DNA from: Verrucomicrobiota bacterium
Lineage (GTDB): Bacteria; Verrucomicrobiota; Verrucomicrobiia; CAIQCK01
Assembly: GCA_016222825.1 (NCBI GenBank)
Contig: JACRQF010000019.1
Location: 452,090-516,089 of the forward strand
Length of the DNA: 64,000 bases
Direction: 5' to 3'
Part shown: one piece after another, positions 27,538-36,190 of the stretch
Layout: the number at the start of each line of letters is the position of its first letter
How positions within the stretch are numbered: the first letter of the stretch is position 1
The notes under the pieces: model-generated
The model's database searches: none
The model's input: the letters and a program-made list of their open reading frames with translations, nothing else
What the model was told of the DNA's origin: nothing
Translations under genes and position numbers: made by a program

Positions 27538-28608
27538 ATGGAAGCGAAAACGGACGATCCGAAATATCGCTGGAACCTGTTCGTTTCGGCGGTGCTGCAT
27601 GCCGCGCTGATTGGCGCGGTCATGATGTGGGCGGCTTTCGCGCCGAAGCAGGCCGACCAGCCGGTGTGGCTCGAACTCGGCATGGGTGGCGATCCTGGTG
27701 GTGGCAGCGGCAGCGAAGGCGGCGGCGACTCCGAACCATCCCCGCCCTCGACGACGCCTCCCGACGAACCCGCGCCCGCGCCGCTCGGCCAGCCCGCGGT
27801 GGTGGAGGACGCTCCCAAACCCGCGCCGAAATTCGACACGGTCAAACCCACGCCAGCGCCGAAGGAAGACACGCGCAAGCCCGCGATTCACACCGAACAG
27901 CCGAAGAAGATCGAGAAACCCAAGCCACAGCCCAAGGCGCAAGTTAAACCTCCTCCACCAAAGGTCGAAGCGACAAACAAGATCAAGACCTCCACCACGC
28001 TGGTGCAGCGGCCAAAGACTGGCGTGCCAAACTCCAAAGCAATCAACAGCAAGGGCACCGGCCCCGCCGACAGCAAAGGCAAGAGCAAGCAAGCCGCCCG
28101 CAGTTTCAACGCGGACAGTTTCAAGAAAGGCATGTTCAACAAGCTCGGCTACGGTTCTTCCGGCGGCACCGGCCCCGGCACCGGCATCGGCAAGCAGTCG
28201 GGCCCGGGCAAGGGCCGTGGTCCCGGCCAGTATGCGGGCGCAGGCATCGGTCCCGGCAACAGGCCCGGCACGGGCGGCGGCCCCGGCACCGGGCCGGGCG
28301 CGGGCGGCGGGTTGCCGTCGGAGTTTGGCTGGTATTATCTGCTGATCAAGGACGCGATGGACCGCGCATGGACGCAGCCGAGCCAGTTGCAGGGGCGCCT
28401 GAACTGCGTGGTTTTCATCCGCATCCAGCGCGACGGCACGATCAGCTACGTCTGGTTCGACCAGCGGTCGGGCAATCCCGTGATGGACGAGTCGGTGCTT
28501 TCTGCGGTAAACAGTGTGCGCCGGATCCGACCGTTGCCGCCCGGCCTGGGCAACGCCTATGTGGACATCCCGGTGGCGTTCGAGTTGAAACCAAAGGGGC
28601 CGGGTTGA
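27538..28608 (+). CDS. TolA/TonB-like energy transducer
   Basis: The 356-residue protein has an N-terminal membrane anchor (residues 14-32, FVSAVLHAALIGAVMMW). A long proline-, lysine- and glycine-rich linker (about 35-255) spans the periplasm. It includes KPKPQPKAQVKPPPPK and a Gly-rich tract of GPGTGIGKQSGPGKGRGPG type. The C-terminal domain (about 260-356) has the TonB/TolA form, with DAMDRAWTQPSQLQGRLNCVVFIRIQRDGTISYVWF and VLSAVNSVRRIRPLPPG. Position between tolR and tolB makes it the TolA of this system; a TonB role cannot be excluded since the C-terminus fits the TonB_C family. Confidence 0.88.
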   Translation: MEAKTDDPKYRWNLFVSAVLHAALIGAVMMWAAFAPKQADQPVWLELGMGGDPGGGSGSEGGGDSEPSPPSTTPPDEPAPAPLGQPAVVEDAPKPAPKFDTVKPTPAPKEDTRKPAIHTEQPKKIEKPKPQPKAQVKPPPPKVEATNKIKTSTTLVQRPKTGVPNSKAINSKGTGPADSKGKSKQAARSFNADSFKKGMFNKLGYGSSGGTGPGTGIGKQSGPGKGRGPGQYAGAGIGPGNRPGTGGGPGTGPGAGGGLPSEFGWYYLLIKDAMDRAWTQPSQLQGRLNCVVFIRIQRDGTISYVWFDQRSGNPVMDESVLSAVNSVRRIRPLPPGLGNAYVDIPVAFELKPKGPG

Positions 28609-28625
28609 TTTTGAAGGAGTCACTG

Positions 28626-29843
28626 ATGAAACATCGTATGTGGAGTGTCTTGGTTTTGTGCGGGGTGGCGGGCGTTGTCATGGCGGCCACGCCGGCGCGG
28701 ATTGTGATCAGCAAAGGCGCGGCGCCGAAGATCAACATCGCCGTCGAGCCGTTCGGCGGCGACGCGAACGCGCAGCAGATCGCCGCGGTGCTCGCCACCG
28801 ATCTCGTGCGGTCGGATTGGTTCAACTACGTCCCCGCGGCCAACGCCGAGGTGATTGTGCGCGGCACCGTGACGGGCGGCGCGCTTAACGGCGCGGTTTT
28901 TAGCCGCGGCCACTCGGCGCCGGTGCTCCAGAAGGTCTGCGCCGGCGACGGCTCCAACCCGCGCAGCGTGGCGCACCAGATGGCCGACGAGATCGTGCGC
29001 AACATCGCCGGCAAGCCGGGCATCGCGCAGACCAGGATCGCCTGCGTCGCCAACGGCACGGGCAGCAAGGAGATTTACGTGATGGACTACGACGGCGCAA
29101 ACGTGAAGCGCCTCACCAACGACCACACGCTCACCGTGCGACCGCGCTTCGGCCCGAACCGCCGCACGCTTGTCTATACGAGCTACCGCAGCGGCTGGCC
29201 GGACGTTTACATCATGCCCGATGTCGCCGCGCCCGCGCCACGCCGCGTAGCCTACTATCCCGGCCTGAACACCGGCGGCGCGATCTCGCCCGACGGGCGG
29301 CGGCTCGCCGTCATCCTCAGCAAGGACGGCAACCCGGAGCTTTACGTGATGGATCTGGCCAGCAGCGCGCTGACGCGGCTGAGCCGCACGCGGCAGGCGG
29401 AGTCCTCGCCGTGCTGGTCGCCGGACGGTTCGCAAATCTGCTTCGTCAGCGACCGCGCGGGCCAGCCCCAGCTTTACATGGTGCCGGCCTCCGGCGGCGA
29501 GGCGCGGCGCGTGACGTTTGGCGGTTACAAGACCGAGCCGGATTGGGCGAGCTGGTCGGTGTCGGCGGAAGTGCCGGATATCTGTTTTTCCGCGCGCGCC
29601 GGCCGGCAGTTCCAGGTGTTCGGCCTGAAATCGCGCACCGGCGAGGAGATGCTGCTGACGCAGGACGGCGCGGACAACGAGGACCCGTGCTGGGCGCCCG
29701 ACGGCCGGCATATCGTTTACGCGCGGACGGTCAGCCACCGGTCGTCGCTTTATATCCTTGACGCCTTTACGGGCCGGACGATAGAACTCAACCCGAATTT
29801 GCGCGTCCTGGGCGATTGCACAGCGCCGGCGTGGTCGCGCTGA
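28626..29843 (+). CDS. tolB: TolB, Tol-Pal system periplasmic beta-propeller
   Basis: Start at 28626 with an AAGGAG site (28614-28619). The protein is 405 residues with a signal peptide (MWSVLVLCGVAGVVMAA). The N-terminal TolB domain (INIAVEPFGGDANAQQIAAVLATDLVRSDWF) is followed by a propeller made of WD40-like PD40 repeats: KEIYVMDYDGANVKRLTNDHT, NPELYVMDLASSALTRLSRT, SSPCWSPDGSQICFVSDRAGQPQLYMV and EDPCWAPDGRHIVYART. TolB links Pal to TolA in the envelope and helps outer-membrane constriction during division. It is about as long as the E. coli protein and looks intact. Confidence 0.93.
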   Translation: MKHRMWSVLVLCGVAGVVMAATPARIVISKGAAPKINIAVEPFGGDANAQQIAAVLATDLVRSDWFNYVPAANAEVIVRGTVTGGALNGAVFSRGHSAPVLQKVCAGDGSNPRSVAHQMADEIVRNIAGKPGIAQTRIACVANGTGSKEIYVMDYDGANVKRLTNDHTLTVRPRFGPNRRTLVYTSYRSGWPDVYIMPDVAAPAPRRVAYYPGLNTGGAISPDGRRLAVILSKDGNPELYVMDLASSALTRLSRTRQAESSPCWSPDGSQICFVSDRAGQPQLYMVPASGGEARRVTFGGYKTEPDWASWSVSAEVPDICFSARAGRQFQVFGLKSRTGEEMLLTQDGADNEDPCWAPDGRHIVYARTVSHRSSLYILDAFTGRTIELNPNLRVLGDCTAPAWSR

Positions 29844-29892
29844 GCCTCGGATTTGGCATTGCGAAAAACATGTTGGATTGTAAGGAGAGAAG

Positions 29893-30447
29893 ATGAACAC
29901 CAGATTATTGACAAAGATTAGCGTCCTCGGCATCGCCGTCGTTCTCAGCGCCGGCATGGTTGGCTGCAAGAAGAAGTCCCACGCCGTTCCCGGCCCCGGC
30001 CCCGGCGGTTTGGAAGGCGCCGGCCCGGTCGCTGTGGCCCCCAGCCCGGACGCACTGGGCATCATGCCCGCGCGCAGCGGAGACCCGACCCAGCGCAACC
30101 AGCCCCCGCGTCTCGCCGCCGACACTGTGCATTTTGCGTTCGACAGCTCCGTCGTCAATCCGAGCGAGCGCCCGAAGCTCGACGACATGGCCGCCTACAT
30201 GCGTGAGAACCCGAACCAGATCATCACCATCGAGGGCCACTGCGACGAGCGCGGCACCGCCGAGTATAACCGCTCGTTGGGCGAGCGCCGGGCGCAAGCC
30301 TGCCGCGAGTATCTGACCGGCGCCGGCGTGGACGGCAACAAGCTGCAGACCATCAGCTACGGCAAGGAAAAGCCGGCCGACCTCGGTCACGGCGAAGAAG
30401 CGTGGGCGAAGAACCGCCGCGCCGAATTCATCATCACCGGCCAGTAA
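29893..30447 (+). CDS. pal: Pal, peptidoglycan-associated lipoprotein
   Basis: The 184-residue protein has an AGGAG site 5 bases before the ATG. A lipoprotein signal ends at the lipobox MVGC (cysteine at residue 25), followed by a short Gly/Pro linker. The OmpA-like domain (about 75-184) contains FAFDSSVVNPSERPKLDD, the peptidoglycan-binding motif GHCDERGTAEYNRSLGERRA and KNRRAEFIITG. It anchors the outer membrane to peptidoglycan and is the last gene of the tol-pal operon, followed by a strong intrinsic terminator. Confidence 0.95.
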   Translation: MNTRLLTKISVLGIAVVLSAGMVGCKKKSHAVPGPGPGGLEGAGPVAVAPSPDALGIMPARSGDPTQRNQPPRLAADTVHFAFDSSVVNPSERPKLDDMAAYMRENPNQIITIEGHCDERGTAEYNRSLGERRAQACREYLTGAGVDGNKLQTISYGKEKPADLGHGEEAWAKNRRAEFIITGQ

Positions 30448-30472
30448 TTGCGACGGCTGGTTTTCAATTCGG

Positions 30473-30509
30473 AACGGCCCGGATGATGCGCGTGTCCGGG
30501 CCGTTTTGT
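30473..30509 (+). terminator. Intrinsic terminator after pal
   Basis: AACGGCCCGGA at 30473-30483 pairs perfectly with TCCGGGCCGTT at 30495-30505 around an 11-base loop, and is followed by TTGT. It lies 26 bases after the pal stop and should end the tol-pal transcript before the tat genes. Confidence 0.85.
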
Positions 30510-30583
30510 CCGGCGGAGTTGGAGTTTTACATTTGACCGTGAAGGCCTTAACCTTCGGTGAATCTTAGGAACGGAGAAGCGAT

Positions 30584-30850
30584 ATGAACGTAATACTCGG
30601 TGTTTGGGACCTCGGGATGGGACAGATCATCCTCATCCTCCTGGTGGTGCTGCTGATGTTCGGCGCGAAGAAGCTGCCCGATCTGGCCAAGGGCCTGGGT
30701 CAGGGCATCAAGGAATTCAAGAAAGCCACGCGCGACATCCAGGACGAAGTCACCAAGGCCGCCAACGCCCCGGACGAGCAGCCTTACAAGCCTGAGCCGC
30801 CGAAAACCGCCTCCACCGAGCCGGACAAAGACCAGACGCCCAAGTCCTAA
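30584..30850 (+). CDS. tatA: TatA/TatE twin-arginine translocase subunit
   Basis: The 88-residue protein starts MNVILGVWDLGMGQIILILL, with one membrane helix (residues 12-27) followed directly by the hinge FGAKKLPDLAKGLGQGIKEFKKA, the amphipathic helix of TatA. The C-terminal 40 residues are proline-, lysine- and glutamate-rich, as usual. A TatB role is possible, since only one TatA-type gene is seen here. It precedes tatC by 48 bases. Together they should export the Tat-signal proteins found elsewhere in the window. Confidence 0.92.
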   Translation: MNVILGVWDLGMGQIILILLVVLLMFGAKKLPDLAKGLGQGIKEFKKATRDIQDEVTKAANAPDEQPYKPEPPKTASTEPDKDQTPKS

Positions 30851-30898
30851 AGCGCGTGCCTCGCGCGCACTGGCGCGGGGCGTTCGGCAAGACCTGCC

Positions 30899-32098
30899 AT
30901 GGCCGAGCCATCCGATACGCCGCCTCCCGACACCGAGTTGGACGAAGAGGGAGAGCTGGAAACCAAGCCGTTTCTGGATCACCTCGAAGACCTGCGGTGG
31001 ACCCTCCTGAAATCGCTGGCGGCGATTTTTGTCACCATCTCCGTCGCGTTCTACGGCCTGCCGTGGCTCATGGCAGCGCTGGAGTGGCCGCTCTACGGCG
31101 TCGCCGAGGTCCTCCGCGAGCCGGTGCCGTTCGTCACGCGCGATCTGCGCCACGCCGGCGACCTCGCCGCCAAGCTGAAGAACCCGCCCGACGCCCTCTC
31201 GAAATACCTCGCCGAACATCTCTCCGACGGCACCAAGAAGGAGTTGCAGGCGCAAGACCCCGCCAAGCTTTCGACCCGGTCGCTGCGGTCGGCCTTGGTG
31301 GATGACCTCAACAAGATCACCGAAGGCGAGTGCATCCACACGCCGGAGCGTTTCGCCAACATCAAGCTCAGCGACGAGGCGCTGGAGTGGCTGCAACAGA
31401 AGCCTGGCGGCAAGGATCTCGTCCGGCTCAACCGCCTGCTTCTGGAGGAAGCCTTCCCGCTGGAACTGGCGAAGCTCAGGGAACCGAACGATTTCGAGCC
31501 TGGCAAGTTCCTCAACACCATCGGCCCCGGCGAAGTCTTCATCTTCTCCATCAAGCTCGCCGTGTATGCCGGCACCATCCTGGCGCTGCCGTTCATCCTC
31601 TACTACATCGGCCAGTTCATCCTGCCGGCGCTGACGCGGCGCGAGAAACGCTACCTCTGGCCGGCATTCACCATTGGCGGCGGATTGTTCTTCATCGGCG
31701 CGGGCTTCTGCTTCTTCTGGATCATGCCGCGGGCGCTGGCCGTCAGCATCGCCTGGGCGCGGTGGATGCATGTGGACGTCACGTTCTGGCGCGTCGGCGA
31801 ATACGTCGCGTTCGTCACCGGCTTCATGCTCGGCATGGGGCTGGCCTTCGAGACGCCCGTGGTGATCCTGTCGCTGGTGAAGATGGGCGTCCTCAGCCAC
31901 GAGGGCCTGAAAAAGGGCCGCCGCTTCTGGATCGTCTTCTCGCTCGTCGCCGGTGCGCTGCTGACGACGCCGGAAGTCTTCACCCAACTCGTCATGGCCG
32001 TCGTCCTCTGCGCGCTCTACGAACTGAGCGTCTGGGGCGCATGGCTCATCGAACGTCGCGAACGGCTGGCGCAAGAGGCTGCGGAGAAGGCTGGCTGA
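30899..32098 (+). CDS. tatC: TatC with a greatly enlarged first periplasmic loop
   Basis: The 399-residue protein has the TatC N-terminal motif (KPFLDHLEDLRWTLLKSLAA, residues 23-42). Helix one is near 38-58, and the remaining helices begin near residue 212 (VFIFSIKLAVYAGTILALPFILYYIGQFILPALTRRE) and run to about 385 (ALYELSVWGAWLIERRE). Canonical TatC is about 250 residues with a first periplasmic loop of some 35 residues. Here about 150 residues lie between helices one and two, predicted charged and helical (DALSKYLAEHLSDGTKKEL, LRSALVDDLNKITEGE). The conserved FETPVV and KGRRFWIVFSLVAGALLTTPE regions are intact, so it should be functional. TatC binds the twin-arginine signal. Confidence 0.92.
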   Translation: MAEPSDTPPPDTELDEEGELETKPFLDHLEDLRWTLLKSLAAIFVTISVAFYGLPWLMAALEWPLYGVAEVLREPVPFVTRDLRHAGDLAAKLKNPPDALSKYLAEHLSDGTKKELQAQDPAKLSTRSLRSALVDDLNKITEGECIHTPERFANIKLSDEALEWLQQKPGGKDLVRLNRLLLEEAFPLELAKLREPNDFEPGKFLNTIGPGEVFIFSIKLAVYAGTILALPFILYYIGQFILPALTRREKRYLWPAFTIGGGLFFIGAGFCFFWIMPRALAVSIAWARWMHVDVTFWRVGEYVAFVTGFMLGMGLAFETPVVILSLVKMGVLSHEGLKKGRRFWIVFSLVAGALLTTPEVFTQLVMAVVLCALYELSVWGAWLIERRERLAQEAAEKAG

Positions 32099-32119
32099 TC
32101 GGCGCAACCGGAGATTCCC

Positions 32120-32410
32120 ATGGCCCTGAAATCCTCCTACGACCTCGCGATGGAACGGATCGGCAAGACGCTCGGCCCCGAGCGCAAGCTGACCGACGCG
32201 CAGAAGAAGCAGCTCGCGGAGATTGACTCCATCTACAAGGCGAAGATCGCCGACCTGGAGCTTTCCTTCGGCGACAAGATCGCCGCCGCCCGCGCCGCTG
32301 ACGATGTGGAAAAACTCCTGAGCCTGGAGCAGACGCTGCTCAGCGAGCGCCAGAAGCTCCGCGACGAGTGCGAAGCGAAGAAGGAAAAGCGCCGCAAGGC
32401 AACCGCGTAG
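32120..32410 (+). CDS. Small coiled-coil protein
   Basis: The 96-residue, strongly charged protein follows tatC after 21 bases and has no recognised family. It begins MALKSSYDLAMERIGKTLGP and is mostly helical with heptad-like spacing (LTDAQKKQLAEIDSIYKAKI, LELSFGDKIAAARAADDVEKL), ending in a lysine/arginine-rich tail (KKEKRRKATA). There is no signal or membrane segment. Similar short proteins are seen beside envelope genes in related genomes, but I know no function. Translation coupling with tatC is likely; a role in translocation is unproven. Confidence 0.65.
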   Translation: MALKSSYDLAMERIGKTLGPERKLTDAQKKQLAEIDSIYKAKIADLELSFGDKIAAARAADDVEKLLSLEQTLLSERQKLRDECEAKKEKRRKATA

Positions 32411-32462
32411 TTCGATCAGCCTCGGTGTTCGCAAGCTGAATCGCCGCGCCAAAAAGCTTGCT

Positions 32463-32525
32463 CCAAACAAACGGAAGTTTTAGCCTGCGCGGATTCGGCG
32501 TAGGGCGTAACCGCAGTTTGTTTGG
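32463..32525. promoter_or_regulatory. 10-bp perfect inverted repeat flanking the lut promoter region
   Basis: CCAAACAAAC at 32463-32472 is exactly inverted at 32516-32525 (GTTTGTTTGG), 43 bases apart, directly upstream of lutA; the right arm ends eight bases before the GTG start. Spacing and position suggest paired half-sites for a repressor or activator of lactate use (LutR/LldR-type regulators bind palindromes), but the regulator is not in the window. Confidence 0.35.
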
Positions 32526-32533
32526 TTGGACAT

Positions 32534-33250
32534 GTGAAGATTTCGCTTTTCATACCGTGCTTCATTGACGCGTGCTATCCGCAGGTCGGGATCAGCATGG
32601 TCAAGGTGTTGGAGCGGCTAGGCCACCAGGTGGACTACCCGGAGGACTTCACCTGCTGCGGCCAGCCGGCGTTCAACTCCGGCTATTGGGACGAGGCGCG
32701 CGCGGTGGCGGAGAAGGTGCTCGCCATGTATCGCAACGCCGAGATCATCGTCGGCGTCTCCGGCTCCTGCGGCGCGATGATGATGACGTTCTACAAGGAA
32801 CTGTTCCACAGCACGCCGCTCGAAGCCGAGGCGAAGGCGCACGCGGCGAAAGTCTGGGAATTCTCCGATTTCCTCGTGACTAAGCTCGGCGTGACCGACG
32901 TGGGCGCGAAGTTCCCGGCGAAGGTGACGTTCCACGACGGCTGCCACGGCTTGCGCGAGGTGGGCCTCAAGAAACAGCCGCGCGCGTTGCTGGCGAAGGT
33001 GCAGGGGCTGGAACTGGTCGAGATGGACGCGGCAGAGAGTTGCTGCGGTTTCGGCGGCACGTTCTCGGTGAAGTTCCCGATGATCTCGACAGCGATGGGC
33101 GAGGTAAAGTGCGACTCCGCCCTCAAGACCAGCGCGGACTACATCGTGTCGTGCGATTCGAGTTGCCTCATGCATATCCAAGGACTGGCGGACCGGCAGA
33201 AGAAGCCGTTGCGCACGATGCACCTGGCGGAGGTGTTGGCGAAGCAATGA
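32534..33250 (+). CDS. lutA: LutA/YkgE-type L-lactate oxidation iron-sulfur protein
   Basis: Start taken at the GTG at 32534 (MKISLFIPCFIDACYPQVG), which matches the family's usual start; a TTG at 32522 is possible. The 238-residue protein has two CCG-domain halves: FTCCGQPAFNSGYW and SGSCGAMM, then FHDGCHGLREVG, ESCCGFGGTFSVKFP and SCDSSCLMHIQG. In B. subtilis LutABC oxidise L-lactate to pyruvate. The gene overlaps lutB by an ATGA, so the three are translated together. Confidence 0.93.
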   Translation: MKISLFIPCFIDACYPQVGISMVKVLERLGHQVDYPEDFTCCGQPAFNSGYWDEARAVAEKVLAMYRNAEIIVGVSGSCGAMMMTFYKELFHSTPLEAEAKAHAAKVWEFSDFLVTKLGVTDVGAKFPAKVTFHDGCHGLREVGLKKQPRALLAKVQGLELVEMDAAESCCGFGGTFSVKFPMISTAMGEVKCDSALKTSADYIVSCDSSCLMHIQGLADRQKKPLRTMHLAEVLAKQ

Positions 33251-34644
33251 ACACCGTCGCCCAAACCTTCAAGGAAACCGCCCGGCGGATGACGCGAGAC
33301 CTACGCCACCGCTCGTGGATCCAGAGCGCGCTCGGCAAATACTATGTCGGCCGCGACGAGAAGAAGGCGCGGTTCCAGAACTGGCAGGAGGCGCGTCAGG
33401 CCGCCGCCGAGATCAAGTGGGACGCCGTCAACCACCTCGACAAGCATCTCGAAGAGTTCGTCAGCAAGATCGAAGCGCGCGGCACGAAGGTCTTCTGGGC
33501 CAGCACCGGCCAGCAAGCGTGTGATTACATCGTCAATGTCGCCAAGAAGCACCGCGTCCGTTCGATCGTCAAATCGAAGGCGATGACCGGCGAGGAAATC
33601 CACCTCGCGCAGGCGCTGGAGAAGTCCGGCGTCGAAGTCGTCGAGACGGACTTGGGCGAATACATCGTCCAGCTCCGCGAGGAAGCGCCCTACCACATCG
33701 TCTTTCCGGCGATGCATTTGACGCGCCACGAGATCAGCGACCTCTTCAACAAGAAGCTCGGCAGTGCGCCGACCGACAGCCCGGAAGAGCTGACGATGAT
33801 CGCGCGGCGGACGTTGCGGAAGAAATACTGTGCCGCCGACATGGGCATCTCTGGCGCGAACTTCGCCGTCGCCGAGACGGGCATGATTTCGCTCACCACC
33901 AACGAGGGCAACGGCCGGCTCTCGACCTCGCTGCCGAGGATTCACGTCGCGCTCATCGGCATCGAGAAAGTGTTGCCGACGCTCGATGATCTCGCGCTCT
34001 TCCTGCCGATGCTGGCGACGGCCGGCGCGGCGCAGGCGGTCAGTTGCTACAACACGTTCATCGCCGGCCCGCGCCAGGAAGGCGAGCCGGACGGCCCGAA
34101 TGAGTTTCACGTGGTGCTGCTCGACAACGGGCGCACCCGCCTGCTGGCCGACGCCGAGCAGCGCGACACGCTGCACTGCATCCGTTGCGGCGCGTGCCTC
34201 AACGTCTGCCCGATTTACAAAAACATCGGCGGCCACACCTACGGGACGACCTACATGGGGCCGATCGGCTCGGTCCTCACGCCGCACCTGCGCGGGCTGG
34301 CGGAGTGGAAGCACCTCTCGTTCGCGTCGTCGCTCTGCGGCGCGTGCAGCGAGGCGTGCCCGGTGAAGATTGACCTGCATCATCACCTGCTCCAGAACCG
34401 CCGCAACGCCATCCGCTGCAAGTCGCCGTGGTGGGAGAAGCTGATCTTCAAGGGCTTCGTCATCCTGATGAATTATCCGCTGCTTTACCGGCTCGGCGTG
34501 AAGTTCGGCTGGCTCGGCCAGAAGTTCCACGGCCTCGTCAAAGGCACGCGGCTCGACCCGATGATTGCGTGGACCCAGTCGCGCGAAGCGCCGCCGCTGG
34601 CCCTCAAGACCTTCAAAGATTACTGGCGCGGGAGGAAATCGTGA
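33247..34644 (+). CDS. lutB: LutB-type iron-sulfur protein (lactate utilisation)
   Basis: The product is 465 residues from the ATG at 33247, overlapping the lutA stop. The N-terminal two-thirds is the LUD domain (VFWASTGQQACDYIVNVAKKH, IVKSKAMTGEEIHLAQALEKSG, ADMGISGANFAVAETGMISLTTNEGN). Near the C-terminus are two 4Fe-4S motifs, CIRCGACLNVCPIYKNIGGH and SSLCGACSEACPVKIDLHHH. Together with LutA and LutC this makes up the flavin-free lactate dehydrogenase complex of many bacteria. It overlaps lutC through GTGA. Confidence 0.94.
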   Translation: MNTVAQTFKETARRMTRDLRHRSWIQSALGKYYVGRDEKKARFQNWQEARQAAAEIKWDAVNHLDKHLEEFVSKIEARGTKVFWASTGQQACDYIVNVAKKHRVRSIVKSKAMTGEEIHLAQALEKSGVEVVETDLGEYIVQLREEAPYHIVFPAMHLTRHEISDLFNKKLGSAPTDSPEELTMIARRTLRKKYCAADMGISGANFAVAETGMISLTTNEGNGRLSTSLPRIHVALIGIEKVLPTLDDLALFLPMLATAGAAQAVSCYNTFIAGPRQEGEPDGPNEFHVVLLDNGRTRLLADAEQRDTLHCIRCGACLNVCPIYKNIGGHTYGTTYMGPIGSVLTPHLRGLAEWKHLSFASSLCGACSEACPVKIDLHHHLLQNRRNAIRCKSPWWEKLIFKGFVILMNYPLLYRLGVKFGWLGQKFHGLVKGTRLDPMIAWTQSREAPPLALKTFKDYWRGRKS

Positions 34645-35330
34645 GCGAGCGCGAACAAATACTCGGCCGCATCCGCGAGGCGCTGCGCGTCGCCGCGCCG
34701 AAGCCGGGCCTGCTCTCCGGCCCCGGCCAGCGCGTGCCGGCCCACGAGAAGCGGCCGACCGACTTCAGGCCGTGGCTCCCGGCGGTGGGCGACAGCTTCG
34801 ACGAGCGCGCGGCGCTCTTCGCGAAGAACTCGGCGGAACTCAAGACTGATTTCCAACTCGTCGCCAACCGCAACGAGCTTCAAGAGAAACTTCTCGCGCT
34901 GGCCCACGCTGAAGGCTGGAAGAAAATCGCGACGCACGCCGGCGAACTGACCAACTACGCCTTCGCCGTGCTCGGCCTGGCGGTGGTGCAGACGGGCGGC
35001 CGTTACAACCTGGACGAACTCGAATCGTCCGACGCCGGCATCACCGAGTGCGACGCGCTCGTGGCGCAGACCGGCTCGGTCGTTGTCACCACCCGCAGCG
35101 CCGGTGGCCGCGCGCTGTCGGTGTTGCCGCCGCATCACGTCGTGCTCGCGCGGCGCGACCAGTTGCTGCGCGACCTGCCCGCGGCGTTTACGGCGCTGAA
35201 GCAACGTTACGGCAGCGGCTATCCGAGCATGATGTGCCTTATCACCGGCCCCAGCCGCACGGGCGACATCGAGCGCATCCTGGTCCTCGGCGCGCATGGC
35301 CCGAAGAAGCTGACGATTTTCTGCATGTGA
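34641..35330 (+). CDS. lutC: LutC-type LUD-domain protein (lactate utilisation)
   Basis: The product is 229 residues from a GTG at 34641, with a GGAGG site at 34631-34635 inside the end of lutB. LUD family features are ECDALVAQTGSVVVTTRSAGGRALSVLPPHHVVLARRDQLL and GPSRTGDIERILVLGAHGPKKL. LutC is the third member of the lactate oxidation set. The gene order lutA-lutB-lutC with four-base overlaps is the usual one. Confidence 0.93.
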   Translation: MSEREQILGRIREALRVAAPKPGLLSGPGQRVPAHEKRPTDFRPWLPAVGDSFDERAALFAKNSAELKTDFQLVANRNELQEKLLALAHAEGWKKIATHAGELTNYAFAVLGLAVVQTGGRYNLDELESSDAGITECDALVAQTGSVVVTTRSAGGRALSVLPPHHVVLARRDQLLRDLPAAFTALKQRYGSGYPSMMCLITGPSRTGDIERILVLGAHGPKKLTIFCM

Positions 35331-35356
35331 GCGACGCAGCGCCGGCGCTTGGGTTT

Positions 35357-36178
35357 ATGATGACCCGCGACATCACAATCCAGATTTTCAAATGGATCGC
35401 CCTGCTGGCGCTGCTTTGGATTTTCCTGCGCTGGTTCGAATGGCGCAGCGTGTTCATTCCCTATCGCCATGTCGAAAACACGCCGGCGGATTTCTATCTG
35501 CGTTTTGAAGACGTGACGCTCTCGACCGCCGACGGCGTGAAGATCAATGGCTGGTATGTGCCGCAGCCCGGCGCGAAACTCACCGTCCTCTTCTGCCACG
35601 GTAATGCCGGCAACATTGGCCACCGGTTCGATAAGCTGCTTATCCTCCGCGACCTTGGCGTCAATGTCTTCATCTTCGACTACCGCGGCTACGGCCGCAG
35701 CGAGGGCCGGCCGACCGAGCAGGGCACCTACAACGACGCACTCGCCGCTTACGATTGGCTGCGCCGGGAAAAATCGGTCGCGCCGGAGCGGCTCGTCGTG
35801 CAGGGCGAATCGCTCGGCTGCGCGGTGGCCGTCGAACTCGCCCGCCAGCGTCCCGTTGGCGGGCTGGTGCTGGAGAGCGGCTTTGCCAGTGTGCCGGAGA
35901 TGGCGCGCGCGGTTTATCCGTGGCTGCCGCTGCACCTGATCTGCCGCATCCGCTACGATTCACTCTCGAAGATCGGCTCGGTGAAGGCGCCGCTGCTGAG
36001 CCTGCACAGCCGCGAGGACGAGATCGTGCCGTTCAGCCAGGCGGAGCGGTTGTTTGCCGCCGCGCCGGGACCGAAGAAGCTGGTGGAGATTCGCGGCGAC
36101 CACAACAACGGCTTCGCCACGAGCGAGAAGGTTTATCGCGCGGCGCTGGCCGAGTTCTTCCGGTCGCTGGGCGGGTGA
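35357..36178 (+). CDS. Membrane-anchored alpha/beta hydrolase (BEM46-like)
   Basis: Start at 35357 (MMTRDITIQIFKW) gives 273 residues; a second ATG follows at once. An N-terminal helix (residues 10-24, FKWIALLALLWIFLRW) anchors the protein. The hydrolase core has LFCHGNAGNIGHR (oxyanion region), DYRGYGRSEGRP, the nucleophile elbow VVQGESLGCAVAVELA (Ser in GESLG), SREDEIVPF (Asp) and GDHNNGF (His). This is the fold of BEM46/FrsA-like serine hydrolases; the substrate is unknown. It converges with the cupin gene 12 bases later. Confidence 0.88.
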   Translation: MMTRDITIQIFKWIALLALLWIFLRWFEWRSVFIPYRHVENTPADFYLRFEDVTLSTADGVKINGWYVPQPGAKLTVLFCHGNAGNIGHRFDKLLILRDLGVNVFIFDYRGYGRSEGRPTEQGTYNDALAAYDWLRREKSVAPERLVVQGESLGCAVAVELARQRPVGGLVLESGFASVPEMARAVYPWLPLHLICRIRYDSLSKIGSVKAPLLSLHSREDEIVPFSQAERLFAAAPGPKKLVEIRGDHNNGFATSEKVYRAALAEFFRSLGG

Positions 36179-36190
36179 CCGGGCCGGCTG

